Below are positions 1 through 8,384 of a stretch of 34,565 nt of DNA, in pieces (position 1 is the stretch's first letter; the number at the start of each line of letters is the position of its first letter). Origin of the DNA: SMWC01 sp963581225. Lineage in GTDB: Bacteria; Pseudomonadota; Gammaproteobacteria; Steroidobacterales; Rariloculaceae. The position numbers and the translations under genes are program-made. Where the stretch lies: NCBI GenBank assembly GCA_963581225.1, contig CAUZMW010000012.1, positions 1 through 34,565 of the forward strand, read 5' to 3'. The notes beneath the pieces were generated by a model that saw only the letters and a list, made by a program, of their open reading frames with translations, was not told the DNA's origin and made no database searches.

Positions 1-2
1 AG

Positions 3-328
3 AAACTCCGAGGCGTGGAACGTTACCCACTCGTGTTAATGCTGTAGCCACTGTTTCAGTGCAATCTGGCCTGCGCGGGGTGTGGTAAAATCGATTATCC
101 CGCAGACATATTGAAGAAGCGGGTGAGCGTTGAGGATGCGCTCAAAGCCGTAGACGGGTGCGGTGCCCCGTCGTGTCTATCCCGGGCGGTGAGCCGCTGA
201 TCCACAAGGGGATGCCAGAAATCGTCCGCGGCATCATTGCGCGTAAGAAATTCGTCTACCTGTGCACTAATGCGCTGCTGCTCGGGGAGAAGATCGACGA
301 GTACGAGCCGTCCCCGTATTCCGTATTC
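3..328 (+). pseudogene. hpnH: hpnH remnant (adenosyl-hopene transferase), broken
   Basis: The translation matches the start of HpnH, the radical SAM enzyme that adds adenosine to hopene in hopanoid lipid synthesis. Visible are KLRGVERYPLVLM, the cluster motif CNLACAGC (nt 60-83), then VVSIPGGEPLIHK and YLCTNALLL. The start codon lies left of the window. Three lesions are seen. There is an in-frame TAG at 45-47 where the family has Glu, a one-base loss near 168-170 that shifts the frame before PVVSIPGG, and an abrupt end after EYEPSPY at about 319. About two thirds of the protein is missing. The break falls inside a REP-like sequence shared with 4948-4968, and the next gene ends immediately beyond it on the other strand. 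It cannot make a working enzyme. The family assignment is from memory but the match is long and specific. Confidence 0.85.
308..328. repeat. REP-like half palindrome at the hpnH break
   Basis: These 21 bases are identical to 4948-4968, the right arm and flank of the hairpin at 4913-4961. Here only one arm is present, so no hairpin can form. The first 13 bases also read as the normal hpnH codons for PSPY, so gene and repeat share short homology exactly at the break. The sequence ends four bases before the stop codon of the minus-strand HMG-CoA synthase gene, the same sort of 3' position the other copies occupy. Confidence 0.7.
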
Positions 329-331
329 AAA

Positions 332-1795
332 CTAGCGCAGGTAGCGGTAGTACTCGATTCCCTCGTCGCTGAAGTTGGGATTCGAACTCGAGCCGACGGA
401 TTCGATCAGGAATCCATCTCCGGGGGCGTTCAGGCCGGCAGCGTCACCGGTATCGTGAAGACTCTCATACTGCGCTTGGGTCAGATTCTGGTAAGGCTCG
501 AGCGCAGCCATGAAGCCGATCTTCGCCGCGGCTTCCTGCCAGTTCTCCGCCAGTTTCATCGGAATCGCCTCGGCCGCGTCGCCGCTTCCGTAGCCTACCG
601 CAAGAATCTTTCCGCCGGTCAACTCGCGACCTTCGGCTGCGGCTTCTTCGAGTCCAGCGGCGATCCATGCGGGTAAAGCGGCGCAATACACGTTGCCAAG
701 GTCTTTCATCGGCTCCGCACCCAGCGACATCTTGGTCGCGAGTTGCTCATTGAACACTTCACTCGTGCGGAATTTCTTGAGCAGCTGAACGCTTAACGGG
801 TAGACGTCGGAGTGGAGATCTCCGTCGCGAACTAATTGCAGAATATCGGGAGTCGATCTCATTTCAGCCAACACTGCATCGACGTCTAATTCGGCGTCGC
901 GGCAGTAGGTTTCGAGTTCCGCCAGGCCGGAAGCGCCATTGTGGGCGAGGCCAAACAGATAGCTCATCGCGAAGGATGTCATCGGCATGCGGTGATAGGG
1001 CCGATGCATAAATGCAGCGGCAAGGCTGCGGTAGTAATCGGCGGGCTCTGCGTCAAGACGACGTAACATTTCGTAGAGCGCATGCAGCGTCTCGTCGAGA
1101 TAGCACGTCGTCGAATATTTTCCGTTGAATACGGGCAGGTCCTGAAAATGACAATTCAAATTGCCGCGAATGAGGTTGCGCATTACGGGTTTTCTGAAGT
1201 CGACGGCGCGGTAGGCGGACGCGCTGCCGATATCCTTTAGCTGAACCTGCAGCAGGCTCGGATCGGTTTCCAGCAACATCGCGACCGCACCGGCTCCTTG
1301 CGTCGGCTCGCCTGAACTACCCCTGGCATACTCGGCGATATCTGCGCTGATGACGATAGCGCAGCGATCCTGTTCTTCCAGAGCGAGATAACGTAACCCG
1401 TGCTTCATGGCGTAAATGCCGCCGAGGCAGGCGTGTTTCAGCTCAGGTACTTCACAGTTGCGATTGATTGGCGGGAGGCCACGGGCGCGCAGGACCTCGT
1501 CAAGCATGCCTTTAATAATGACGGCACCCGCGGAGTTGTCGGTACTGGATTCTGTGCCTAAGCCGAGGAAGCCGACTCGCCGAGGGTCGATGTCGTAGCG
1601 CTCGATCAGGCGCATGACCGCTGTGGCTGCCATCGTATACACGCTCTGATCGGGGCCGCGCATTCGAAAGCTTCGGCCGATGACGGCGCTAGTCTTGTCC
1701 CAGGGCGATCCTGTCCATTCGCACCAGTCCTGCAAGTCCACACGATACGGAGGTACGTAGAGCGCGAACCCGCTAATTCCCACTTCCTTGCTCAT
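332..1795 (-). CDS. HMG-CoA synthase family protein
   Basis: A 487-residue thiolase-fold enzyme of the hydroxymethylglutaryl-CoA synthase family, which condenses acetyl-CoA with acetoacetyl-CoA (or an acyl-carrier substrate in polyketide versions). The three family catalytic residues are visible: Glu82 in GTESSTDNSAG, the acyl-accepting Cys123 in LKHACLGG, and a His around 264 in FMHRPYHRMP. A C-terminal GYGSGDAAEAIP loop is also typical. I chose the ATG at 1795 over the one at 1822, nine codons upstream, because GGGAG lies about 8 bases before it. The protein is longer than usual bacterial MvaS (about 390 aa). No other mevalonate or polyketide gene is nearby, so the pathway is unknown. It is cytosolic. 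The gene appears intact, although its 3' end abuts the broken hpnH/REP junction. Confidence 0.85.
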   Translation of the reverse strand: MSKEVGISGFALYVPPYRVDLQDWCEWTGSPWDKTSAVIGRSFRMRGPDQSVYTMAATAVMRLIERYDIDPRRVGFLGLGTESSTDNSAGAVIIKGMLDEVLRARGLPPINRNCEVPELKHACLGGIYAMKHGLRYLALEEQDRCAIVISADIAEYARGSSGEPTQGAGAVAMLLETDPSLLQVQLKDIGSASAYRAVDFRKPVMRNLIRGNLNCHFQDLPVFNGKYSTTCYLDETLHALYEMLRRLDAEPADYYRSLAAAFMHRPYHRMPMTSFAMSYLFGLAHNGASGLAELETYCRDAELDVDAVLAEMRSTPDILQLVRDGDLHSDVYPLSVQLLKKFRTSEVFNEQLATKMSLGAEPMKDLGNVYCAALPAWIAAGLEEAAAEGRELTGGKILAVGYGSGDAAEAIPMKLAENWQEAAAKIGFMAALEPYQNLTQAQYESLHDTGDAAGLNAPGDGFLIESVGSSSNPNFSDEGIEYYRYLR

Positions 1796-1979
1796 TACCG
1801 AACTCCCGGGCTCGTTCTTCATGGTTCGTCGATCTATCAGCTTGCTGGGTCCGCTCTCCGTCAGCGCGATTATATGACGATGACAGCAGAATGACCTCTA
1901 TCTGGCCCGCTAACACGAGGCACTGAGCGGTGAGCTGGTCTAGAATCGAGCCAACATCCACTTCGGAGATCGTGTCCGG

Positions 1980-2354
1980 ATGAAGCTCAGAATCCGCGGC
2001 AACTCGATTCGCTTTCGATTGTCGCAAACGAAGATGGTTCAGCTCGTGGACACCGGGGACGTGCGCGATTCGGTCGAGTTCGGCCCCGACGCGCGGTTGG
2101 ACTACCGAGTAGAGGCTCGGCCGGTCGAGAGCCTCAAGGCTGGTTTTACTGCTCAGGGCATTCAGGTCACGATTCCGACCGCGATGGTTCAGCGCTGGGC
2201 TGAGCCCAAGGAGGTCGCGATTCGCGGTGAACAGGCGCTGACAGGAGACGGGGCTCTGAGCATCCTGCTCGAGAAGGACTTCACCTGCTTGACGCCGAGG
2301 GATGGGGAGGAAGACGCCGATTCGTTCCCGAATCCGGCTGCCACACTTGGCTGA
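1980..2354 (+). CDS. Small conserved protein, DUF7009-like
   Basis: A 124-residue soluble protein starting MKLRIRGNSIRFRLSQ, which I recognise as the usual opening of a family of uncharacterised proteins (DUF7009, recalled from memory). The C-terminal stretch EKDFTCLTPRDGEEDADSFP is also family-like and acidic, with one cysteine. No signal peptide, membrane segment or catalytic motif is seen. The start ATG has GGAG about 13 bases upstream, a little far. It is divergent from the HMG-CoA synthase gene (157-base gap) and lies 120 bases before the formate dehydrogenase remnant, so it may once have belonged to that locus. The function is unknown. Confidence 0.7.
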   Translation: MKLRIRGNSIRFRLSQTKMVQLVDTGDVRDSVEFGPDARLDYRVEARPVESLKAGFTAQGIQVTIPTAMVQRWAEPKEVAIRGEQALTGDGALSILLEKDFTCLTPRDGEEDADSFPNPAATLG

Positions 2355-2474
2355 TATCGCCACGCGGCTCGATGGATGATTGTCGCGGATATCCAGTGTC
2401 TAAGCCACATTCATCAGCCTCGGGCCCGCCGGGGTACAATAATCGGCTGACTAGATCGAGGGAATTCTCGGGCC

Positions 2475-2858
2475 TTGAACGACATGACGATGACCGATGA
2501 GCAGTCCACGGCGATCCGCGAGATCGCTGTGGCCCATGCCCAGCGCCCAGGGGCCTTGCTACCGCTCCTCCACGCGGTCCAGGACCACGTAGGGCATATT
2601 CCGGCCACGGCCGTACCCGTCATTGCCGAGGTCTTGAATCTCTCCCGGGCGGAGGTCCACGGGGTCATCAGCTTCTACCACTTGTTTCGCACCGAGCCGC
2701 CTGGGGCGCGAACGCTCTACCTGTGCCGTGCCGAGGCATGCCAGTCGATGGGTGCCAGGGAGCTCGTCGATTACGACGATCAGGGCGACATCACGCTATC
2801 CGTTGTCGCGAAGCAAGCCGTTGCGCAACTGGCGCAGCAACGGGCCGCTACGAGCTGA
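2475..2858 (+). pseudogene. fdsG'-'fdsD deletion fusion (formate dehydrogenase remnant)
   Basis: Residues 1 to about 95 match the NuoE-like gamma subunit (FdsG) of NAD-dependent formate dehydrogenase, including RPGALLPLLHAVQDHVGHIP, SRAEVHGVISFYH and the first two [2Fe-2S] ligands in CRAEACQSMGA (Cys84, Cys89). The second ligand pair, normally in a CLGLCACSP-type stretch, is missing. From about residue 97 the sequence (VDYDDQGDITLSVVAKQAVAQLA) instead resembles the C-terminus of the delta subunit FdsD. The simplest reading is one in-frame deletion that removed the rest of fdsG, all of fdsB and fdsA, and most of fdsD. The open frame has a TTG start at 2475 or ATG at 2484. It cannot hold a complete cluster, so I call it a remnant. 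The FdsG part is secure; the FdsD tail is a weaker match. Confidence 0.72.
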
Positions 2859-2885
2859 TCAGTTATTCCTACCTTAAGGATTCCC

Positions 2886-4040
2886 GTGTTTACGAAATCA
2901 CTCGATCGCTGTTACAACATCGCGCGTTTGCGCGAGCGGGCCGCGAAACGCATGCCGGCCGCGATGTTTCACTACATCGACGGTGCAGCCGGGGACGAGT
3001 GGACGATGCGGCGGAATACCGAGGGGTTCGATCAGTACGAGCTCGTGCCTCGGTTTCTTGTCGATGTTAGCGAAATCGATCTGTCGACCAGCGTTTTCGG
3101 GCAACAAATTTCGATGCCGCTGTTCTGCGCCCCGACGGCCATGTCGCGCCTCTTTCATCATGGCGGCGAGACCGCGGTGGCACGTGCGGCCGCGCGGGCC
3201 GGTACGCTGTATTCGCTGTCATCGATCGCAACGGAGAGTATCGAAGAGGCCGCGGCCGCGTCAGACGGGCCGAAGCTGTTTCAAGTCTACGTGTTCAAGG
3301 ACCGCGGTCTGAATCGGGAGTTCATCCAGCGCTGCAAAGATTCCAACTATGCCGCCTTGGCGTTGACTGTCGATGTCCCGGTCGCCGGTAACCGAGAGCG
3401 GGATCTCGTAACCGGCATGACGATACCGCCGAAGCTGACGCTGGCGACTCTGTTTAATTTTGCCATGCACCCGCGTTGGGTATGGAATTACTTCACCCAC
3501 CCGCCGATAGAACTCGCCAATGTTCGCGACCGGATCCAGGGTAATGTGACGACACTGGTTAGCTTCTTTAACGATCAACTCGATCGTACCGTCAGCTGGG
3601 AGGACGCGGAGTGGATGATCAAAGAGTGGGGTGGGCCATTCGCGATCAAAGGCATCCTCTCGGTCGAGGACGCGAGGCGCGCGGCCGACGTTGGTGCGAG
3701 CGCCGTCATGATCTCCAACCACGGTGGCCGGCAGCTCGATACTTCGCCCGCGCCGATCGACGTCCTGCCGGAGATCGTCTCCGCAGTCGGCGACCGAGTA
3801 GAAATAATCCTGGAAGGCGGCGTCAGGCGCGGTGTCCACGTGCTGAAAGCGTTGGCCCTGGGGGCCACGGCTTGTTCGGTTGGTCGACCCTATCTTTTCG
3901 GTCTCGGCGCAGGGGGCGAAGCCGGAGTCGACCGCGCGCTAGACATTCTGAAGACCGACATCGAGCGGGATATGCGGTTGCTGGGCTGTCGAAACGTTGG
4001 CGAAATCGATTCGACGCGAATTCGCGCAATATCGAGATGA
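2886..4040 (+). CDS. lldD: FMN-dependent L-lactate dehydrogenase (LldD-type)
   Basis: A 384-residue member of the FMN-dependent alpha-hydroxyacid oxidase family, closest in feel to L-lactate dehydrogenase (quinone/cytochrome), which oxidises lactate to pyruvate at the membrane. Visible are the N-terminal FHYIDGAAGDEWT, the FMN-site Lys255 in FAIKGIL, and the catalytic His279 in SNHGGRQLD followed by an Arg and Asp. The length is normal. Start is GTG at 2886 with TAAGGA about 8 bases upstream. The stop overlaps the start of the fdhD pseudogene by four bases (ATGA), implying one transcript. A lactate permease gene lies convergently just beyond, supporting lactate as substrate, although other 2-hydroxyacids are possible. 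Confidence 0.88.
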   Translation: MFTKSLDRCYNIARLRERAAKRMPAAMFHYIDGAAGDEWTMRRNTEGFDQYELVPRFLVDVSEIDLSTSVFGQQISMPLFCAPTAMSRLFHHGGETAVARAAARAGTLYSLSSIATESIEEAAAASDGPKLFQVYVFKDRGLNREFIQRCKDSNYAALALTVDVPVAGNRERDLVTGMTIPPKLTLATLFNFAMHPRWVWNYFTHPPIELANVRDRIQGNVTTLVSFFNDQLDRTVSWEDAEWMIKEWGGPFAIKGILSVEDARRAADVGASAVMISNHGGRQLDTSPAPIDVLPEIVSAVGDRVEIILEGGVRRGVHVLKALALGATACSVGRPYLFGLGAGGEAGVDRALDILKTDIERDMRLLGCRNVGEIDSTRIRAISR

Positions 4041-4902
4041 CTGTCACCGTGCCGAGCGACCACGACAGTAGCCGACGATTCGATGTGAAACGGGTCGGCG
4101 GTGACGAGCCCGGCTCGCTAGCCGATGATGTAGCGACCGAAGAGCCCTTGGAGATTCGACTCGGCTATACGGGCCCCGATGGCGAACGTGAGCAGAAGAG
4201 CATCTCGGTACGATGCGTACGCCGGGGAACGACGACGAGCTGGCGGCGGGCTTCCTGTTCACCGAAGGAATAGTCCGGCGGCCTGCCGATGTCGATTCGA
4301 TTGCTACCTGCGGGCCGCCCGCAATGACCGGCTCGATCAATGTCGTTCGAGTCGAATTCGCCGACGAGGTTGGCGTGGACCTGGAGCGGCTCGAGCGTCA
4401 TTTCTATACGTCGTCGAGTTGTGGCGTGTGTGGCAAATCATCGCTCGACGCTGTAGCCGTGCAGGGACATTACGAACCGCGTACGGCCAAGATGCCAATT
4501 GCCGCCGACACGTTCAAGGCGCTGCCGGCGGCCCTTCTCCGGCACCAGGCCGTTTTCGAGAAAACGGGTGGGCTGCATGCGTCGGGGCTCTTTGGTTCCA
4601 CGGGCGAGATTCTCGCCGTGCGTGAAGATGTCGGCCGACACAATGCGTTGGACAAATTGATCGGCCGATCGCTGCTCAGCGACCAATTGCCGTTGAGCGA
4701 ATTCGGCATCGTCGTGAGTGGCCGTGCGAGCTTCGAACTGATGCAGAAGGCGATGATGGCTGGCGTGCCGATCCTCGCCGCCGTGGGGCCGCCATCCTCG
4801 CTTGCGATCGAGCTTGCGGAGGAGTTCGGCATGACGCTCGTGGGGTTCCTGAAGGCCGACCGCTTTAATATTTACGCCGGCGCGCAGCGGATCGTCGACT
4901 AG
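4037..4902 (+). pseudogene. fdhD: fdhD, formate dehydrogenase sulfurtransferase, frameshifted
   Basis: FdhD carries sulfur from IscS to the molybdenum cofactor of formate dehydrogenase. The first frame (from ATG 4037) gives the usual N-terminus up to EQKSISV at 4210. The rest continues in another frame from ATG 4213: MRTPGNDDELAAGFLFTEGIV, the persulfide-carrying Cys pair in SSSCGVCGKSS, VREDVGRHNALDKL and the C-terminal KADRFNIYAG. One base seems to be lost at 4210-4211 where relatives read a Thr codon (ACG) before Met. The second part alone could start at 4213 but lacks the N-terminal strands. The client enzyme is also deleted at 2475-2858, which fits genuine decay rather than a sequencing slip, though a single-base error remains possible. 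Confidence 0.82.
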
Positions 4903-4912
4903 TCTTCTACGG

Positions 4913-4961
4913 GAATACGGGGACGGTCTACCTTTTTAATAGGCAGACCGTCCCCGTATTC
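4913..4961. repeat. REP-like palindrome, 17-bp perfect arms
   Basis: Arms at 4913-4929 (gaatacggggacggtct) and 4945-4961 are perfect reverse complements around a 15-base loop that includes ctttttaat. The element sits between the convergent lldD-fdhD unit and the permease gene, whose stop codon is 13 bases away, so it could end transcription from both sides. Its core tacggggac(g/t)ggtctacc is shared with 13364-13470, and its right arm with 308-328. Such cores are, from memory, like the REP sequences mobilised by RAYT transposases. No such transposase is in the window. Confidence 0.8.
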
Positions 4962-4973
4962 CGTATTCCTAAA

Positions 4974-6662
4974 TCATCCGGTCAGCGGGTCGACGACATT
5001 TAACACCCAGATCGCGAGCAGGCCGAGACAGCCGGTCGCAACGAGGTAATAGAGCGTCGGCAACAACGTGCGCCGCAGAGTAGCGCCTTCCTGACCGAGC
5101 AGACCGACCGTTGCGGATGCCGCTACCACGTTGTGTATCGCGATCATATTTCCTGCTGCGGCGCCGACTGCCTGAAGCGCCACGATCATGGCCGCGGATA
5201 TGCCCAGCGCCGTCGCGACGCCATGCTGGAACAGTGCGAACATGAGATTGCTGACGGTATTGCTGCCGGCGATAAAAGCGCCGAGAGCGCCGATAAATGG
5301 CGCGAAGAACGGCCAGACGACGCCGACGTTCAGAGACACCCAATCGGCCATCGCGATCGGCATGCTACTCAGCCCCAGTGCATTCACATCCGAGTTAATG
5401 TAGATGCGCACCATCGGCACCGTAAAGACAAGGACAAAGCCTGCGCCGAGCAGTGTTTTCGTCGATTCGGTGAGTGCCGCAGTGAACTGCTCGACTCGCA
5501 TTCGGTGTAAGACGACTGTGGTAATTGCGACAACCATTAGTACGGCCGCCGGCAGATACAGCGGCGTCGTCACTGCGGAGATCTGTGTACCGATGATATC
5601 GTTCCAGCCGATGCTGAACTGCCTGAGCCAACTTCCCAGCGGCAACTGCGGCAGGCGCGTCAGCACGAGCAGTATTGCGACCAGCAGGTAAGGTGACCAC
5701 GCCCGCAGTGGGGACATATGGGACGGCGGCGCATCCAATTTCAGTTTTAGCCGCCCGACCCAATCGGCCGGCCAGTCGTCGCTGGGCGCGAAATCCCAGG
5801 TGTCCTCGGGAACCAAAAAGCCGCGTTTGGCGGCAGCGGTCATGATGAAGAGCCCGATCAATGCGCCAATCATCGATGGGAATTCAGGTCCGAGCGCGAT
5901 TCCCGTCAGTAGATAGGGAATCGTAAAGGAGAAGCCCCCGAGCAGCGCGAAACGCCATGCCGACAGGCCTTCCGTCCAGGATCGATTCACGCCGAAGAAG
6001 CGCGTCATCATCATGATCATGAACAGTGGCATCACGGTGCCGACGAGCGCATGGATGAAGACGACATTGACGGTAACGATCTGCAGATAGTCCGCCATAC
6101 TCAATCCCGCCCCGGCGAGCTGCTGCAGAACTTCCGGGCTTTCCAGGCCACCCCTTACGCCTACGAGTATAGGCGTGCCGACGGCGCCGAACGTAACCGG
6201 CGTACTTTGCACCATCATCCCGAGCATAACCGCCGCGAGTGCCGGAAAGCCCAGCGCGACGAGCAATGGCGCAGTAATGGCGGCGGGGGTGCCGAAACCC
6301 GATGCTCCTTCGATAAAGCTCCCGAACAGCCACGTGATCAGTACGACCTGAATTCTTCGATCCGGGCTGATTGTCGCGAAGCCCGTCCTAATTGCGGCGA
6401 TTCCGCCCGAGCGTTTCAGCGTGTTGAGCAACAGGATCGCAGCGAAAATGATAAACAGGATGTCGAATGTCACGAACAGTCCCTGGATTGTCGCTGCGAC
6501 GATCTGCGCAAGCGGTATTTTCCACGCGAACCAGCCGATCGCTACTGCCAGGGCGTAGACCATGGGCATCGCTGTGCGCGCCGCGATTCGCAGCCCGATC
6601 AGAAGGACCGCGGCAGTCAGTATAGGCAGCACCGCCAGGAGTGCTTGGAGCCAAAGGGGCAT
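4974..6662 (-). CDS. lldP: L-lactate permease (LctP family)
   Basis: A 562-residue integral inner-membrane protein, the normal length for the LctP family of lactate/glycolate-proton symporters. It is hydrophobic throughout, with about a dozen membrane spans. Family-typical stretches are FGSFIEGASGFGTPAA, MMVQSTPVTFGAVGTP and, near the end, FIGALGAFIAGSNTVSNLMF. Start is ATG at 6662 with CGAGG about 11 bases upstream. It runs toward the lldD gene on the opposite strand with the REP hairpin between, making a lactate import and oxidation pair. A 30-base dyad lies upstream at 6706-6735. Glycolate or another short 2-hydroxyacid could also be carried. Confidence 0.92.
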   Translation of the reverse strand: MPLWLQALLAVLPILTAAVLLIGLRIAARTAMPMVYALAVAIGWFAWKIPLAQIVAATIQGLFVTFDILFIIFAAILLLNTLKRSGGIAAIRTGFATISPDRRIQVVLITWLFGSFIEGASGFGTPAAITAPLLVALGFPALAAVMLGMMVQSTPVTFGAVGTPILVGVRGGLESPEVLQQLAGAGLSMADYLQIVTVNVVFIHALVGTVMPLFMIMMMTRFFGVNRSWTEGLSAWRFALLGGFSFTIPYLLTGIALGPEFPSMIGALIGLFIMTAAAKRGFLVPEDTWDFAPSDDWPADWVGRLKLKLDAPPSHMSPLRAWSPYLLVAILLVLTRLPQLPLGSWLRQFSIGWNDIIGTQISAVTTPLYLPAAVLMVVAITTVVLHRMRVEQFTAALTESTKTLLGAGFVLVFTVPMVRIYINSDVNALGLSSMPIAMADWVSLNVGVVWPFFAPFIGALGAFIAGSNTVSNLMFALFQHGVATALGISAAMIVALQAVGAAAGNMIAIHNVVAASATVGLLGQEGATLRRTLLPTLYYLVATGCLGLLAIWVLNVVDPLTG

Positions 6663-6705
6663 CGCGACACGACCTCGTTATTCGAGTTGTTGCAAGGGTC
6701 GCTGA

Positions 6706-6735
6706 CCGTGTATCAGTGGCAAGCATCATACACGG
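6706..6735. promoter_or_regulatory. 8-bp inverted repeat upstream of lactate permease
   Basis: CCGTGTAT (6706-6713) and ATACACGG (6728-6735) are perfect reverse complements separated by 14 bases, 44 bases upstream of the permease start and 83 before avtA. The position between divergent genes fits an operator for a regulator binding as a dimer. The spacing is wider than the usual LldR/GntR site, so the binding protein is not predicted. Confidence 0.3.
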
Positions 6736-6817
6736 CATAATTGAGGTGCGGCGAACACATTCGCTCAAGTTACGCTCCTTTGTTGACTGCGGACGATCCC
6801 AGGCGTACAAGCGCTGC

Positions 6818-8083
6818 ATGGCTGGTAGTTGGTCGAAATTCGGTGAACGCTACACGCGCGCGACGGGTACATTGGAGCTAATGGAGGATCTGGGTGTCGC
6901 AATCGACGCCGAGAACTCGACGTTACTGCTCGGCGGCGGCAATCCGGGCAGAATCCCAGCGGTTCAGGCCATCTTTCAACAGCGTCTCGCGGAAATTGCA
7001 TCGCGTGGCGATGAGTTCGAGCGTCTCGTTGGCAACTACGCCGACCCTAAAGGCGAGCGGCGGTTTCGTCGGTTGTTGGCCGAGTTGTTGGCACGGGAAT
7101 ACGGCTGGAACCTGACCGCGGACAACATCACGCTGACGGCCGGAAGCCAGGCCGGGTTCTTTCAGCTATTCAATCTACTCGCAGGCGAGTTCTCCGACGG
7201 TAGCCACAGGCGAATTCTGTTACCCCTTACCCCGGAGTACATCGGTTACACGGATGTCGGTATGGGAGACGATTATTTTGTCGCGCAGCTCCCGAACATC
7301 CAGGAGCTTCCAGACAACTTCTTCAAGTACCGAGTTAACTTCGACGGCCTCAGAATTACTGACGATATCGCCGCGATCTGCGTCTCCCGACCTACTAATC
7401 CGACGGGCAATGTCATCACGGATAGGGAGCTGATCGAGCTGGATCGCATGGCGAACGCTGCCGGTGTGCCGCTGATTGTGGACAGCGCATACGGTTTGCC
7501 GTTCCCGAAAATCCTGTTTACCGAGGCGACGCCGCTCTGGAACGACAACGTAATCCTCTGTATGAGTCTGTCGAAACTTGGGCTGCCGGGCGTCCGAACC
7601 GGGATCATTGTCGCAAGGGAGGACATCATCGCGGCGCTGACGCGGATGACGGCCGTGTTGAGTCTGGCTGTCGGCAGCGTGGGACCGGTGCTGTTGGAGA
7701 GCTTTCTAGCCAGTGGCAAGATTCTGTCGCTGAGCAGGGAACTCATCACACCGTACTACCGCCGTAAAGCGCTCGCTGCTTGCGAGCAGCTGCAAACGGA
7801 ACTCGACGGCATACCTTATAAGATTCATACGCCGGAAGGCGCGTTCTTCTTGTGGCTCTGGTTGCCAGGGTTGCCGATCGCGAGCAGCGCGTTATACGAG
7901 CGGCTGAAACGCAGCGGAGTTCTGGTTATCTCGGGCCACCATTTCTTTCCGGGCGTGAAAGAGCCCTGGAGTCACCGGGACGAGTGTCTGCGGATTTCGT
8001 ACGCGCAGGACGATGACATCGTCGCGAGAGGTATCGGTCTGCTGGCCACGGAGATCAAGCGGCTATATGCCGAGGTGGGCTGA
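6818..8083 (+). CDS. avtA: Valine-pyruvate aminotransferase
   Basis: A 421-residue fold-type I PLP aminotransferase that matches AvtA, which makes valine or alanine by exchange of amino groups between valine and pyruvate. Seen are the LLLGGGNPGRIPAV substrate-binding N-terminus, SRPTNPTGNV, the cofactor Asp in IVDSAYGLPFP, and the Schiff-base Lys253 in MSLSKLGLPGVR. The open frame extends upstream to 6641, but that extension overlaps the permease gene and has no homology, so I place the start at ATG 6818 where MAGSWSKFG begins the family. The ribosome site is weak (CCAGG about 12 bases upstream). The gene stands alone; the next 240 bases hold nothing I can identify. Confidence 0.88.
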   Translation: MAGSWSKFGERYTRATGTLELMEDLGVAIDAENSTLLLGGGNPGRIPAVQAIFQQRLAEIASRGDEFERLVGNYADPKGERRFRRLLAELLAREYGWNLTADNITLTAGSQAGFFQLFNLLAGEFSDGSHRRILLPLTPEYIGYTDVGMGDDYFVAQLPNIQELPDNFFKYRVNFDGLRITDDIAAICVSRPTNPTGNVITDRELIELDRMANAAGVPLIVDSAYGLPFPKILFTEATPLWNDNVILCMSLSKLGLPGVRTGIIVAREDIIAALTRMTAVLSLAVGSVGPVLLESFLASGKILSLSRELITPYYRRKALAACEQLQTELDGIPYKIHTPEGAFFLWLWLPGLPIASSALYERLKRSGVLVISGHHFFPGVKEPWSHRDECLRISYAQDDDIVARGIGLLATEIKRLYAEVG

Positions 8084-8384
8084 CTCGTCACCCGGGTCTC
8101 ATACGCGAACCCTGGGCGAGGAGATCAGGGGCGAAATGTCGCCGCCGAGCGTCCCGCAGCGGGCGAATTTCTGCCCCTTTCGCGCCATTCGACGGACTTT
8201 CGTCGCGGACCTACTCTGCCGTAGCCTCAAAATCAATGAGTTAGGTCGATTCCGCGAGGATTGCTCAAGTTAGCACTCCAGTTGCAAGGTTCCATCCAGC
8301 GGGGTCACAGAAAGATGTCGAGGCCATGAGTGGCCTAGCCGACAAGAAGAAAAAGGAACGCTATGGAAGGGGATCATGGCCTTC

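Noticed and set aside
377..390. tRNA T-arm-like bases (gggattcgaactcg)
   Set aside because: They lie inside the C-terminal codons of the intact HMG-CoA synthase gene, and no cloverleaf can be built around them.
6051..6740. Long plus-strand open frame opposite the lactate permease
   Set aside because: It is the antisense shadow of a membrane-protein gene: its product is an unnatural run of Arg, Asp and Gln with no motif.
6641..6817. Upstream extension of the avtA frame
   Set aside because: It overlaps the permease start region and has no family similarity before MAGSWSKFG.
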